This document shows, one piece after another, positions 7,443-16,446 of a stretch of DNA of 64,000 bases. A program made the position numbers and the translations under genes. The notes below the pieces were generated by a model, which made no database searches, was not told the origin of the DNA, and saw nothing but the letters and a program-made list of their open reading frames with translations. The stretch is from an uncultured Clostridia bacterium. GTDB taxonomy: Bacteria > Bacillota > Clostridia > Christensenellales > Pumilibacteraceae. Position 1 is the first letter of the stretch; each line of letters opens with the position of its first letter. The DNA is taken from assembly GCA_947175335.1 (NCBI GenBank), contig CAMWMF010000005.1, positions 1 through 64,000 on the forward strand, written 5' to 3'.

Positions 7443-8276
7443 ATGCGCGCGGCAATAGATATAGGCTCCAACTCGGTGCGGCTTGCATTGTCCGACGGGA
7501 CAACGACGTCGCAAATAACACAGCTCGCTTTTGGAATACAAAATAGCGGCACGCTTTCCCCTGTCGGCGTTACGGCAACGATAGATGCGCTCAAACAATT
7601 TAAGGCTATATGCGACGAGCGCGGCGTGACCGATATTTTTGTATTCGCAACCGAGGCGGTGCGACGCGCAAAGGACGGCGACGAGTTTTGCAAGAACGTA
7701 AAAGCCGCCACGGGATTGACGGTGAACGTGCTATCCGGCATACAGGAAGCCGAGCTTGCGCTTAAAGGCACGACCAAGCCCGACGGCCCCGTAACGGTGT
7801 GCGACCTCGGCGGCGGCAGCCTTGAAATAATATCCTCATTTGACGGCAAAAAACCCGATTATATAACCAGCCTGCCGCTCGGCGTGGTGGTACTGAAAAG
7901 TATGTTTAACGGCGACTACCGTCGAGCGATAGACGAGATGCCGAGAATGCTTACCGAATGCTGCAGCGTTCCGCGTAACTACACGGTAGTGTTGTGCGGC
8001 GGAAGCGCATGCAATATTGCCGCAGCAATGCTCAACCTAAAAGTGTACGACAAAAATGCGGTAAGCACCAAGTTCACCGCAAAACAGCTGGATGACGTTA
8101 TGCCCATATTGCTTAGCAAAAGACTGCCGGTGTTACGCCCGATATGTACAAAACGTGCCGACACACTTCCCTACGGCGCGATACTTTTCCAAACGCTGCT
8201 GAACTACCTCGGTGCGGTAGAGTTTTACGTATCGGATGCAAGCAACCTCGAAGCCATACTTAATTCGGAATTATGA
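7443..8276 (+). CDS. Ppx/GppA family phosphatase
   Basis: A 277-residue member of the sugar-kinase/HSP70 fold. AAIDIGSNSVRLAL at the N-terminus is the phosphate-1 loop, VTVCDLGGGSLEI near residue 118 is the phosphate-2 loop, and VVLCGGSACNI near 180 fits the adenosine-side loop. Relatives hydrolyse inorganic polyphosphate or (p)ppGpp. It corresponds to the short form without the C-terminal HD domain. An AAGGAG site precedes the ATG. The last five codons (LNSEL) lie inside the interspersed repeat at 8262-8299, so that repeat extends and ends the reading frame. Confidence 0.88.
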   Translation: MRAAIDIGSNSVRLALSDGTTTSQITQLAFGIQNSGTLSPVGVTATIDALKQFKAICDERGVTDIFVFATEAVRRAKDGDEFCKNVKAATGLTVNVLSGIQEAELALKGTTKPDGPVTVCDLGGGSLEIISSFDGKKPDYITSLPLGVVVLKSMFNGDYRRAIDEMPRMLTECCSVPRNYTVVLCGGSACNIAAAMLNLKVYDKNAVSTKFTAKQLDDVMPILLSKRLPVLRPICTKRADTLPYGAILFQTLLNYLGAVEFYVSDASNLEAILNSEL

Positions 8277-8299
8277 ATTCGGAATTCGGAATTATAATT
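8262..8299 (+). repeat. Interspersed 3'-end repeat (module A)
   Basis: A copy of the AATTCGGAATT module with the core TTCGGAATTATGAATTCGGA. It overlaps the end of the Ppx/GppA gene in the orientation seen at other gene ends and is followed by a terminator hairpin. Confidence 0.85.
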
Positions 8300-8301
8300 G
8301 C

Positions 8302-8334
8302 AAAAGCCGCCCGATTTATTCCGAGCGGCTTTTT
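8302..8334. terminator. Terminator between Ppx/GppA and the Sm-like gene
   Basis: The hairpin AAAAGCCGC/GCGGCTTTTT flanked by A and T runs lies between converging genes and can act on both strands. Confidence 0.8.
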
Positions 8335-8347
8335 GTTGTTCACAATC

Positions 8348-8614
8348 TTAATAGAACGTGACGAACTTAATCGAGTATATGTCGCAGAAGCAAAGCTTGT
8401 CGCCGCACGACACTCCCACGTATGCGTTGCCCACAAGGTAGAGGTCGCCGCAAATTGAACGCACTGTGCCGTCAAACAAAGATATTTCTATCTTGACGCG
8501 CTTGCCTATGTTAGCCGCAAATAGTTGCTTCCAAAGTCCGACATTGTTTTCCGAATTATAGTCGGGCAACGGGTCGGGAATGTTGATGTCCACCGGTCTG
8601 TTTTCGCAGTCCAT
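8348..8614 (-). CDS. Small Sm-like beta-barrel protein, function unknown
   Basis: An 88-residue protein. The C-terminal 55 residues read as a five-strand small barrel: GKRVKIEISLFDG, TVRSICGDLYLVGNAYVGVS and CDIYSIKFVTFY, resembling small clostridial proteins with an LSm-like or DUF2642-like fold. The N-terminus is Pro/Asn/Asp-rich. It has four cysteines. A strong GGAGG site lies upstream of the ATG. The gene is bracketed by module A repeats in opposite orientation (8262-8299 and 8713-8745). I do not assign a function; RNA binding or a spore-coat role would be guesses. Confidence 0.7.
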   Translation of the reverse strand: MDCENRPVDINIPDPLPDYNSENNVGLWKQLFAANIGKRVKIEISLFDGTVRSICGDLYLVGNAYVGVSCGDKLCFCDIYSIKFVTFY

Positions 8615-8637
8615 ATATGTACCTCCAAAAATATTTA

Positions 8638-8745
8638 ATAATGAATAGATAATAGTGAATAATGTCGGACTAAGCTTCGCTTCCTTATTTATAAAATTTA
8701 ATCATTACCTTTGATTCCGAATTCATAATTCCGAATTCCGAATTA
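8638..8745 (-). repeat. Composite repeat: AATAAGG core plus module A
   Basis: Read on the minus strand, module A (8713-8745) follows the SleB-type gene and supplies its TAA stop region. The core (about 8638-8700) then matches the core at 19285-19358, including the ATTCACTATTATCTATTC tail. A gene-free spacer otherwise. Confidence 0.75.
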
Positions 8746-9153
8746 AGTATTGTAGTAGCTGCTTGTCGGCGAGTAAAAACAATGGTCGCCTATGCGTGTG
8801 CGCAAGTAGCCGTTGTTGTTGGGAAAGTTGCTGCGGCATGTCGCGGAATACGGATTGAAAAACCACAGCGCGTCCGCAGTGTCGGACAGTCGCCCGCCGT
8901 TTATCGCCCACTGCGCAATGTCGTAGTGAATGGGTTCGGGGGTCAGGTTGAATATGCTTTGCGGCTGGTCGGTGGCACACTCGAACTGCCGCGGCGCAAA
9001 TATAACGTCGCGTATGGTGTTATACCTGCCGTATTCGCCCCTGTCCATGTTTACCCTATTCATCAATACAGAAGCCACGGCGCGCATGCCGCTTTCGCCC
9101 TCGCCGCCCGCCTCGCACTTGATAAGCCTTGCCAAAAGTTCCAGTTCATCCAT
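8743..9153 (-). CDS. SleB/CwlJ-type cell wall hydrolase
   Basis: A 136-residue Hydrolase_2 (SleB-like) domain. It shows LLARLIKCEAGGEGESGMRAVASVLMNR with the catalytic-site glutamate in CEAGGE, then FECATDQPQSIFN, and ALWFFNP near 108. SleB-type enzymes are lytic transglycosylases acting on spore cortex. Here there is no signal peptide and no binding domain, so this resembles CwlJ-like short forms. I choose ATG 9153 because the longer frame to 9210 runs through the terminator hairpin of the upstream gene. The stop codon is formed at the edge of a module A repeat. Confidence 0.85.
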   Translation of the reverse strand: MDELELLARLIKCEAGGEGESGMRAVASVLMNRVNMDRGEYGRYNTIRDVIFAPRQFECATDQPQSIFNLTPEPIHYDIAQWAINGGRLSDTADALWFFNPYSATCRSNFPNNNGYLRTRIGDHCFYSPTSSYYNT

Positions 9154-9195
9154 AGTAATAGTTTTTATGCCGTTCGCCGAATAAATGTGCAACAA

Positions 9196-9218
9196 AAAAA
9201 TCCGCAGCAAGCGGATTG
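9196..9218 (-). terminator. Terminator after the membrane protein gene
   Basis: On the minus strand AATCCGC/GCGGATT closes a 5-base loop and is followed by a run of T, downstream of the gene ending at 9281. Confidence 0.75.
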
Positions 9219-9280
9219 TTTTTGTAGACTGTTTTATTAGTAATCAAAGCTTATAGCTAATACCTATCACTATTTCTCGT

Positions 9281-10276
9281 TTATTCGTTTTCGTTATCTT
9301 CAGCTTCGATTTTTTCCATCACATCATCGTCTACTATTTTGGCACGCTTTTTGCCCATAACGGCAATAGTCACCTTTTCGTCGGTTTCGTAAAAACGATT
9401 TGAAAACGCGCCGTATTCTACGCCGTCGGCAATAACGATTACTCTATAAGTAACTCCGGCTATGCGCACGCTTCCGCCCGCCCTCGTTGTGCTCGTACCT
9501 GCCATAAAGCATGCTTTGACTTTGCCCTCGGTAATCTTTTTAGCTTTGCTGATATCGCCGTTTGTTGCTTTTGCACGGCTTACCGCCATAACGATAAAAG
9601 TCGTGATAAGAACTACTCCGACTATTGCGGCGCATATTATAGCGCCGACGAATATTCGATTTATAAGAAGAACCGTCGCAGTGATGAGAAGGGCAAAAAG
9701 AGAAAAGAAACAAGTAAGTCCTACAGGCAGTCCCCACTTGGGCGCATGCTTCATGCCTTCCGCTATGCTTTCCACCTCGTAATTGGCCATATTGGTTCGG
9801 CTTGCGTAGCGATTTGTTCTGTTGACGGCGTCTATCATATTTTGCTCGTGCTCTTTTTGCGACGGCGTTTGCTCTTTCGCTTCGTCACCGCTTACTTCGT
9901 CTGTGGCGTCCGTCTTGTCGACCGCAGTGTCAGCCGTGTTCGTTGTGTCCGTCGTATCCGACTCCAACTTTCTGATACTGCGAATCTTCCATGTAAGCAC
10001 AATAGCTATGAGTATTGCCATCACCACAGGTACGCCAACCTCAAATGCGAGCATACCGACGAAAGACAGCGTATTGTTGTTGGTACGGTTGCCGACTATA
10101 AAGCACGTCACTCCGATTACTATGGGAATCAACACCAAAACGTGGAGCACGATAAAACGTATCCATGCAATGCGGTCGTCCTTTTTGTCCTGCGCTTGTT
10201 CTTCGCTTTCAATCTCGTTCAGTTCGCCCTGCGCCTGTTCGTCTTTTTCGATTTCTTTTAATTCATTTTCAGCCAT
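9281..10276 (-). CDS. Multi-pass membrane protein, function unknown
   Basis: A 331-residue protein I do not recognise. The cytoplasmic N-terminus has a duplicated acidic unit (ELKEIEKDEQAQ and ELNEIESEEQAQ). Two membrane helices follow at roughly 38-60 and 72-96, then a Thr/Asp-rich loop (about 100-150), two more helices near 188-212 and 215-240, and a soluble C-terminal domain with VRIAGVTYRVIVIADGVEYGAF and TDEKVTIAVMGKKRAKIV, which looks like a small beta-barrel. It is followed by its own terminator. Upstream lies a module A repeat and the nucleoside phosphorylase gene on the same strand. Confidence 0.7.
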   Translation of the reverse strand: MAENELKEIEKDEQAQGELNEIESEEQAQDKKDDRIAWIRFIVLHVLVLIPIVIGVTCFIVGNRTNNNTLSFVGMLAFEVGVPVVMAILIAIVLTWKIRSIRKLESDTTDTTNTADTAVDKTDATDEVSGDEAKEQTPSQKEHEQNMIDAVNRTNRYASRTNMANYEVESIAEGMKHAPKWGLPVGLTCFFSLFALLITATVLLINRIFVGAIICAAIVGVVLITTFIVMAVSRAKATNGDISKAKKITEGKVKACFMAGTSTTRAGGSVRIAGVTYRVIVIADGVEYGAFSNRFYETDEKVTIAVMGKKRAKIVDDDVMEKIEAEDNENE

Positions 10277-10293
10277 TTAATTTACCTATTGTT

Positions 10294-10324
10294 AAATTCC
10301 GAATTCATAATTCCGAATTGAATT
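10294..10324 (-). repeat. Interspersed 3'-end repeat (module A)
   Basis: A module A copy immediately at the 3' end of the nucleoside phosphorylase gene, in gene-sense orientation; its first TAA is the stop codon of that gene. Confidence 0.8.
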
Positions 10325-11051
10325 AAATCTCGCCCGCAAGTTTGACCGCGGCGGCGACTGCGACATGGGTGGAATCGGTAGCCTTTAGGTCGAGAATTGT
10401 GTTCGGTTCCCACTTTTCACCCGAAAGACTGTCCGCCGTTATAAAGAAGGTGTAAAACTCCGTGCCGCGGAAATTAGAGCACGCCTGTAATGCTGCGCTT
10501 TCCATATCGACGGCAACACAACCGTTAGCGCGCATTTCGTTAAGGCGCGTGCGCGTTTCGCGGTAAAACCCGTCGGTCGTCCACGCCCCGCCCACAAGCG
10601 TTTTTATCCCCACGCTTTCGAGTACGGATTGCACCTTTTGTGCATTCTTGATTTCCACGTACTCGGAGACGGGCATGTAGTGATAGCTTGTGCCCTCGTC
10701 GCGGTACGCGCGGGTAGGCACTACAAACAGGTGCGGCGAAGCTTCGGTGAGCGCGCCGCAAATACCGAACGCGATAACCTTTTTAACGCCGCCCGCCAAA
10801 ACCTCCTCCAATGCGGAAACGGCAGCGGGCGCGCCGACGGGCGTAAGATACACAACCGTTGTTTTGCCGTTGTTGTCAAAGGTGTAAAGCGGAATATCCA
10901 CCGACCCGCGCATAACTCCGGTCTGCTTTGCGCCGGTATAATTTAACAGCGTATCGAATATGTATCTGCTGAAAGTGGTAATTGCAATATCAGCCTCTAT
11001 ATGTTCGCCGCGCGGCGATATAAGTCCTTCCTCGTCTATAAACCTAATCAT
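10323..11051 (-). CDS. Nucleoside phosphorylase (PNP/UDP family)
   Basis: A 242-residue enzyme of the PNP_UDP_1 fold that splits a nucleoside with phosphate into base and ribose-1-phosphate. Visible family segments are VYLTPVGAPAAVSALEEVLAGGVKKVIAFGICGAL, the DEGTSYHY stretch, and VAVDMESAALQACSNFRG, in which the DMESAA region binds ribose. The overall pattern is closer to uridine phosphorylase-type enzymes than to MTA/SAH nucleosidase, but specificity is uncertain. A GAAGGAGTG site precedes the ATG, with a promoter at 11071-11099. Its stop is embedded in a module A repeat. Confidence 0.82.
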   Translation of the reverse strand: MIRFIDEEGLISPRGEHIEADIAITTFSRYIFDTLLNYTGAKQTGVMRGSVDIPLYTFDNNGKTTVVYLTPVGAPAAVSALEEVLAGGVKKVIAFGICGALTEASPHLFVVPTRAYRDEGTSYHYMPVSEYVEIKNAQKVQSVLESVGIKTLVGGAWTTDGFYRETRTRLNEMRANGCVAVDMESAALQACSNFRGTEFYTFFITADSLSGEKWEPNTILDLKATDSTHVAVAAAVKLAGEI

Positions 11052-11070
11052 AATGACACTCCTTCAATTA

Positions 11071-11099
11071 AATATACCATATAATAGTCGAGTTTACAA
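11071..11099 (-). promoter_or_regulatory. Promoter of the nucleoside phosphorylase gene
   Basis: On the minus strand TTGTAA, a 17-bp spacer and TATATT, about 20 bases before the ATG. Confidence 0.6.
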
Positions 11100-11108
11100 G
11101 TGTTTTAA

Positions 11109-11157
11109 AAAGGTTGAGACTCTTCACTGCGTTCAGAGTGACAAAATAAAATCTTTT
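11109..11157 (+). repeat. Half copy of the GAGATTCCTCGC-type palindromic repeat
   Basis: It contains a GAGACTCTTCACTGCG...CAGAGTGACAAAA arm related to the longer palindromes at 20901-20980 and 55972-56080. It lies next to module A at 11160-11194. Confidence 0.65.
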
Positions 11158-11159
11158 CC

Positions 11160-11194
11160 ATAATTCCGAATTCATAATTCCGAATTCCGAATTG
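11160..11194 (-). repeat. Interspersed 3'-end repeat (module A)
   Basis: A module A copy directly beyond the terminator of the gene at 11225, in gene-sense orientation. The same repeat-terminator arrangement occurs at 14404-14472, 18190-18250 and 20985-21046. Confidence 0.85.
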
Positions 11195-11220
11195 AAAAAA
11201 CCGCCCGCAGGCGGTTTTTT
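11195..11220 (-). terminator. Terminator of the ftsH unit
   Basis: The hairpin ACCGCC-CGCA-GGCGGT flanked by A and T runs, 5 bases after the stop codon at 11225. Confidence 0.88.
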
Positions 11221-11224
11221 TGTT

Positions 11225-11947
11225 TTAGCCGTTATTGGCTTCGGTTACGATTTGTTTGAGCGCATTATAAGTTTCGGTTGTATTGGCTCTGACCTTGACA
11301 GGCGTTATCTTATACGTTTCGTAACGCGTGCCGTCGTCGGCAACCCTGTTGGTTGCGTACTCGTAAATATACGGGTATAAGTAAATTTCGCCTACGCTGC
11401 CGTCCGTATTGCCTATAAGCACCTTTACGCGGTCGAAGTAAATAGTTTCGCCGTCAACCGTAAGCTTTTGCGCAAGCGTCGTGTCAAGCTCGCCGTTCAC
11501 CACCGCATCGGTATAAATGTATTCAACCATATACTCGGTAGAGGTAGCGGTTTTTTCGTTGATATCTGCGGAAGCGAGCGTTATCTTTTTGCCCTCGCTG
11601 TTGCGCGCAAAGTTGTACGAATAATCCCAGTTCCACTGCAAAACGGCGTTCATAACGCTGAAATCCATTTTGCCGAGCGCCGTGCGGATTTTGCTTTGCG
11701 CGGAGCTTGTGGTAAAAAGCGGAGCGGAGCTGTCCAAATCATACAGCTCATAGCGCTCGCTCTTATTGGCGTCGGGAGTTTTAAGCCCGTCCAGCGGATC
11801 GACGCGAACACTGCACATAACCGCTATAGCTATAAGTAAAAGCGCGGTGATCGCGGCTACTATAATAACCGCTATGTTCGCCTTTTTGTGCGAAGCCTTT
11901 ACGGCCTCCGCAACAGATACGTCGTTCTTTTTGTTCTTCTTTGCCAT
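11225..11947 (-). CDS. Single-pass membrane protein downstream of ftsH, function unknown
   Basis: A 240-residue protein: a basic cytoplasmic N-terminus (about 1-22), one membrane helix at about 24-46 and an extracytoplasmic domain rich in beta strands and Tyr/Thr. No known motif is visible. The gene follows ftsH by 39 bases, an SD-like stretch and then the ATG, and the strong terminator comes after it, so the two are very probably one transcript. A role connected with FtsH (adaptor or substrate) is only an inference from position. Confidence 0.65.
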   Translation of the reverse strand: MAKKNKKNDVSVAEAVKASHKKANIAVIIVAAITALLLIAIAVMCSVRVDPLDGLKTPDANKSERYELYDLDSSAPLFTTSSAQSKIRTALGKMDFSVMNAVLQWNWDYSYNFARNSEGKKITLASADINEKTATSTEYMVEYIYTDAVVNGELDTTLAQKLTVDGETIYFDRVKVLIGNTDGSVGEIYLYPYIYEYATNRVADDGTRYETYKITPVKVRANTTETYNALKQIVTEANNG

Positions 11948-11986
11948 ATTGTTTTCCGTCCGAAAAAATGGTTTGTATCTTTTGTA

Positions 11987-14155
11987 TTATTTGTTGTCGC
12001 CGTTATCGCCGTCGTCCGTCTTTTTGGTCGAACGTTTGCGCGGCGTCTTTTTTGCGGGAGTTTCTGTATCCGCTTGCTCGGCAGGCTCGACTTGCTCGGG
12101 CGCGGTTTCCACTTGCTCCGCCGTCGGCTGTTCGGGTTCACTCGTCTGCTGCTCCGTCGTAGGCTCGACAGACTCCTTAACCGTATCTTCTACGAGCGCA
12201 GGCTTTTCAGTACCCTTGACCGGCGCGAAGTCCGAAAGCTTTTTGATAGGCGCTTTTTCCATAGCCTCGCGGTGCGCTGCCTTGCGGTCTAACCGCTCGT
12301 TAAGTGCGGCTTTAACTTCCTCCGGCGTTGCTCCGTTGATTATCATTTCTACTTCTTCGGAGTAAATGGTTTCGCACTCGATAAGCACGCGCGCCATTGT
12401 ATCCAAAATCTTGCGGTTGTCTTTGAGCACCTTGACGGCGGTGGCATGCGCCTCGTCGATCAAACGTTTGATTTCCGCGTCGATTTGCGCGGCGACCGTT
12501 TCCGAATAAGAGTGCTGCGACTGGTAGTCACGGCCTAAGAAAACCTCTTGGCTGCCGCCGTGGAACACCGTACCCACCTTGTCGGACATGCCCCATTCGG
12601 TAACCATTTTGCGCGCAATGTTGGTGGCTTGTTGAAGATCGCCCACAGCCCCGGTGGTGTAGTCCTCTATGACAAGCTCCTCCGCAGCCCTGCCGCCCAT
12701 CGCGCTGGCAAGCCTGCCTACAAGCTGGCTGACCGAGATAAAGCTGTTGTCGTTGTCGGGACGGTACATCGTGTAGCCGCCTGCCTGACCGCGCGGAATA
12801 ATGGTGACTTCGTGAACAGGATCGCAGCCCTTGGTCAAGCACGATACTATTGCGTGCCCGGCCTCGTGATAAGCAGTTATGCGCTGATCGACGGGAGTGA
12901 CAAGCCGCGACTTCTTTTGCGGACCCATCTCCACCTTGTCGATAGCCTCGTACATATCCTCCATGCTGATGCGCGTGCGGTCCTCGCGCGCCGCAAGTAT
13001 CGCCGCCTCGTTGAGCATGTTTTCTATATCCGCACCGGAGAACCCGCTGGTAATGCGTGCGAGCGTTTGGAAGTCCACGTCGGACGCAAGCGGTTTGTTG
13101 CGCGCGTGCACCTTGAATATAGCTTCTCTGCCGCGCACGTCGGGAAGATTGACGTAAATTTGACGGTCGAACCGACCGGGACGCATAAGCGCGGGGTCGA
13201 GTACGTCGCTGCGGTTGGTAGCCGCCATGACGATAATATGCTCGTTGGATTCAAAGCCGTCCATTGCGACAAGCAGCTGGTTGAGCGTTTGCTCGCGCTC
13301 GTCGTTGCCGCCGCCCATACCGGCGCCGCGCTGACGGCCGACTGCGTCTATCTCGTCAATGAACACTATGCACGGCATGTTCTTTTTTGCTTGGTCGAAC
13401 AAATCGCGTACGCGCGACGCGCCCACGCCAACAAACATTTCCACAAAGTCCGAGCCGGACTTGCTGAAAAACGGTACGTTCGCCTCGCCCGCAACCGCCT
13501 TGGCAAACAACGTTTTACCTGTTCCCGGAGGGCCGACAAGCAATACGCCGTGAGGCACGCGTGCGCCGACTGCGGTAAACTTTTGCGGGTTCTTCAAGAA
13601 CTCGACAATTTCTTTGAGTTCTTCTTTTTCCTCTTCCGCGCCCGCAACGTCGCTAAACCGCACTTTAAGCTGGTTTTGCATGTTGGCCTTGGTCTTGCCA
13701 AAGTCCATAGTCGTGCGCGTGGAATTACTCATGGCTCTGAACATAAACACCATAAGCACCACAAGCAGCACAAGCGCAAGCACAGGGATAATATAGTCCG
13801 TTATGGAAGTTGCATAGCGGTCATTAAACGAAAGGGTGATTGGCTTGTATTCGGCGTCGTATAAATCCGTGCCGGGAGTGGTTTTTTTAACCTCGTATTC
13901 TTTGACTGCATCTATTACGAGCTCGTAGCGCGCGTAAACCTTGTAAGCGACTTTTTTGCCGCTCTTGGCAGTCTTGACGTACGCCGTATCGTTTTCCAAA
14001 TAGATTTCTACAACGCTGCCTTTATTGATATCGCTGTTAAGCTCGGTATAAGTTTTGTCCTCCACTCCCGTGGCGGCGTAAACCACTACCCAAATTATTA
14101 CTCCTATAAGAATAACGCTTATAACGGCGATTAATACCTTGGTACTTGTTTTCAA
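11987..14155 (-). CDS. ftsH: ATP-dependent zinc metalloprotease FtsH
   Basis: A 722-residue membrane AAA protease that extracts and degrades membrane and short-lived cytosolic proteins. It has an N-terminal membrane helix (about 7-29), an extracytoplasmic domain, a second helix near 118-140, Walker A GPPGTGKT near 209, Walker B VFIDEID, the SRH region [17 protein letters not shown], and the zinc site HEAGH near 434. The C-terminal 90 residues are a Glu/Thr/Pro-rich tail ending in Lys/Asp-rich sequence, longer than usual. The start codon is TTG at 14155 with GGAGG 8 bases upstream. A membrane protein gene follows in the same unit. Confidence 0.96.
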   Translation of the reverse strand: MKTSTKVLIAVISVILIGVIIWVVVYAATGVEDKTYTELNSDINKGSVVEIYLENDTAYVKTAKSGKKVAYKVYARYELVIDAVKEYEVKKTTPGTDLYDAEYKPITLSFNDRYATSITDYIIPVLALVLLVVLMVFMFRAMSNSTRTTMDFGKTKANMQNQLKVRFSDVAGAEEEKEELKEIVEFLKNPQKFTAVGARVPHGVLLVGPPGTGKTLFAKAVAGEANVPFFSKSGSDFVEMFVGVGASRVRDLFDQAKKNMPCIVFIDEIDAVGRQRGAGMGGGNDEREQTLNQLLVAMDGFESNEHIIVMAATNRSDVLDPALMRPGRFDRQIYVNLPDVRGREAIFKVHARNKPLASDVDFQTLARITSGFSGADIENMLNEAAILAAREDRTRISMEDMYEAIDKVEMGPQKKSRLVTPVDQRITAYHEAGHAIVSCLTKGCDPVHEVTIIPRGQAGGYTMYRPDNDNSFISVSQLVGRLASAMGGRAAEELVIEDYTTGAVGDLQQATNIARKMVTEWGMSDKVGTVFHGGSQEVFLGRDYQSQHSYSETVAAQIDAEIKRLIDEAHATAVKVLKDNRKILDTMARVLIECETIYSEEVEMIINGATPEEVKAALNERLDRKAAHREAMEKAPIKKLSDFAPVKGTEKPALVEDTVKESVEPTTEQQTSEPEQPTAEQVETAPEQVEPAEQADTETPAKKTPRKRSTKKTDDGDNGDNK

Positions 14156-14179
14156 CGTGGAATCCTCCGCATACTGATT

Positions 14180-14208
14180 AGTATATCACACTTGCGGGAA
14201 TTGTACAA
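14180..14208 (-). promoter_or_regulatory. Promoter of ftsH
   Basis: On the minus strand TTGTAC, a 17-bp spacer and TATACT, about 25 bases before the TTG start. Confidence 0.7.
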
Positions 14209-14260
14209 GCGTTTTGCCGCCTTTACATGATTTTTAATGGAGTTTTAATCTTTTAAAGTC

Positions 14261-14380
14261 GCCCCTCATCCACCACTTCGTGGTCCCCCTTCCCCCACGG
14301 GGAAGGTATTCATGCCGAAAAGCTGTACCACCCGAGACCTTCCCCCACGTGGGAAGGAGCCCGAAGGGCGAATGAGGGCA
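14261..14380. repeat. CCCTCATCCACC-type palindromic repeat
   Basis: An imperfect palindrome of about 120 bp with arms GCCCCTCATCCACC and GGGCGAATGAGGGC, containing two inner inverted parts (CCACTTCGTGG and a CTTCCCCCACG/CGTGGGAAG pair). Sequences of this kind are common dispersed repeats in Firmicutes genomes. Only one copy is seen here, next to a module A repeat. Confidence 0.7.
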
Positions 14381-14403
14381 ATCACTAAAATTCATCCTTA
14401 TTT

Positions 14404-14438
14404 TAATTCCGAATTCATAATTCCGAATTCCGAATTAA
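14404..14438 (-). repeat. Interspersed 3'-end repeat (module A)
   Basis: A module A copy just beyond the terminator of the lipoprotein gene, in gene-sense orientation. Confidence 0.85.
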
Positions 14439-14446
14439 ATAAACGA

Positions 14447-14475
14447 CAAAGCCCGACGGTTTCCCGTCGGGCACA
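14447..14475 (-). terminator. Terminator of the Big_2 lipoprotein gene
   Basis: The stem GCCCGACGG/CCGTCGGGC closing the stable loop GAAA, followed by TTTG on the minus strand. Confidence 0.88.
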
Positions 14476-14508
14476 AAGTCTGTTTAGGTATAATATATCA
14501 AGTAGTAA

Positions 14509-16317
14509 TTAGGCTTGTGCAGTGACCGCGTAGAAGTTGACTACCCATGAACCATCAACGTTCTTGATGACGATTTTATAAGTGCCGGGAGTTGCGCCTT
14601 TATAGTTGCCGCTGTCGCCGAACTTATCGTTGGCGTCGCCGTCAGTACCCAAATTGTCTCTGCCGATCCAAGCGCCACCGGTGACATCATCGCCACTGTG
14701 ATCGTCGGTGTGACCGTATTGCGCAAATCCGAACTCTTTGGCTGCGTCTTCATCGGTAACTACCAACTCGATAGAATACTCTTTTTTCTCCGAATCATAT
14801 GCGAGCTTATAAGTCGCGTCAAAGTTGTGCTTCCAATCGGTCTGGTTCAAGGAAGTTATGTTACCCTTAATATAGATGTCCTTTTCGGTTTCGACTAAGG
14901 CAGCCGCCGGTCCCAAATATTTATAGGTCAGCGTAGGGTCGCCTTCTGCGGGAAGTGTAAAGGTAATGAGATATTTACCGTCATTCGCAACGCCGATGTT
15001 TTTGCTCGCAGATGACTTCAAGCACGAAATGGACGTCTCTGTCGTTGCAGTGTCCACAAGTTTAACACCTTCCGCTTCCTCACTGGCGCCTAATACGTCT
15101 ACTGCATTCCAGCCGCCGGGCAAGCCTGCTGTGATTATTTTGAATTCATCACCTTCGTACAAATCAACTTCTATGCTATATTTTGTAGCATCCTCTTCAT
15201 CCTGAGTGAACAGTATTCCGGTAGGAACCTTCGAAACGCCGGCATAGCCTGCTACCCAAGCTTTTTCCTCAAATGCAGCAGATTTTGATTGACCTACCAA
15301 GCAGTAGTCGGCGACAACCGTAACTTCGCAAGTAGCGGTTTTGCCACCTTGAGATGCGGTAATGGTCGCCGTGCCGGGTTTAAGCGCGGTGATCTTACCG
15401 GTAGTAGCGTCTACCGTAGCTACCTCGTCATCCGAGCTTGTATAAGCAACAGAACCCGTCGCGTTGGCGGGAGTAACGGTTGCGGTAAGCGTTTCGTTTC
15501 CACCGGCGTGCAAAGTTGTTTCCGTTTTGTTGAGCGCAATGCTCTCTACAGCGACCAACTGACCCGCTTCGACTACCGTCACAACACATGTGGCAAGTAC
15601 CTCTTCGTCGGCGGCGGAGCAAACGGTGATCGTTGTTTCGCCCGCTGCGACAGCGGTAACATTGCCTTCCGCGTCAACGGTTGCATAGTCTTCTTCGCTG
15701 GAATACCATTCCACGGACGGGTCGTCTGCGTCTGCGGGCTCAATGGTAGCCGTCAGTTTGAACGACTGACCTACTTCCAGTTGGTGCTCGGACTCGCTGA
15801 GCGTGATTTTGGTTATTTGCTTAGGAGCCTTTTCGGTAGCTTCACCGTTGTACACATAGGAAACGACGGGGTCTACGCCGCTTACGTCGAGCTTAATCGT
15901 GTAGTTGCCCTCTTCCTTAACAAGGTAGTTGTATTGACCGGTAATACTGGTGGTGTCGGGACCGATCTTGGCGTCTTCATCGGCTTTTTGAGTTGCGTCG
16001 TAGCTGTTGTCCCAGTTCAACTGGAACTGGCTCCACTCCTTGCCTTCGTAACGGACCTTGAACGTATCGCCCTTCCACATATCGAGTTTGATCTCGAATA
16101 TGTTGGCGTTATCGGTCGCGCTGAAACGATTGGCGTCGGTGACGTTATCCCACTCGGGGGTAGCTTTGATAGTGCCCGCAAGCCAGTACGGTACTGCTGT
16201 CGGTGTGGGATCGGTCTTGCCGTCGTCGCCGCCGCAAGCCGCCAAACCGCAACCTACGCTAAGCGCAAGTGCTGCGCAAAGTCCGACTGATAAAAGTCTT
16301 TTTGTAGCTTTCTTCAT
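14509..16317 (-). CDS. Secreted lipoprotein with two Big_2 domains
   Basis: A 602-residue surface lipoprotein. A basic start, a hydrophobic stretch and the lipobox LAAC put the lipidated cysteine at 28. After a Gly/Asp/Thr linker come a beta-rich module (about 40-140), a Big_2 Ig-like domain (ITLSESEHQLEVGQSFKLTA to TTITVCSA), a second Big_2 domain (IALNKTETTLHAGGNETLTA to TATITASQ), and two further beta-rich modules that look related to the first (LYEGDEFKI resembles MWKGDTFKV). The repeated modules suggest SusE/SusF-like or CBM-like carbohydrate binding, which is inference. I start at ATG 16317 because GGAGGAAA precedes it. Confidence 0.8.
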   Translation of the reverse strand: MKKATKRLLSVGLCAALALSVGCGLAACGGDDGKTDPTPTAVPYWLAGTIKATPEWDNVTDANRFSATDNANIFEIKLDMWKGDTFKVRYEGKEWSQFQLNWDNSYDATQKADEDAKIGPDTTSITGQYNYLVKEEGNYTIKLDVSGVDPVVSYVYNGEATEKAPKQITKITLSESEHQLEVGQSFKLTATIEPADADDPSVEWYSSEEDYATVDAEGNVTAVAAGETTITVCSAADEEVLATCVVTVVEAGQLVAVESIALNKTETTLHAGGNETLTATVTPANATGSVAYTSSDDEVATVDATTGKITALKPGTATITASQGGKTATCEVTVVADYCLVGQSKSAAFEEKAWVAGYAGVSKVPTGILFTQDEEDATKYSIEVDLYEGDEFKIITAGLPGGWNAVDVLGASEEAEGVKLVDTATTETSISCLKSSASKNIGVANDGKYLITFTLPAEGDPTLTYKYLGPAAALVETEKDIYIKGNITSLNQTDWKHNFDATYKLAYDSEKKEYSIELVVTDEDAAKEFGFAQYGHTDDHSGDDVTGGAWIGRDNLGTDGDANDKFGDSGNYKGATPGTYKIVIKNVDGSWVVNFYAVTAQA

Positions 16318-16362
16318 AATTTTCCTCCACGAAAATATACGGATTTTTTTACCGTTTACAGT

Positions 16363-16391
16363 ATTGTAATATATTTTTGTGCGTTTGTCAA
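16363..16391 (-). promoter_or_regulatory. Promoter of the Big_2 lipoprotein gene
   Basis: On the minus strand TTGACA, a 17-bp spacer and TACAAT, about 45 bases before the ATG. Confidence 0.75.
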
Positions 16392-16446
16392 TAAGCAAAA
16401 TGGAAATTTTTCCAAATTTTCACAAGAATTCATATTAAATACAAAA

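Noticed and set aside
12548..13864. Long plus-strand open frame opposite ftsH
   Set aside because: Antisense shadow of a highly conserved protease gene.
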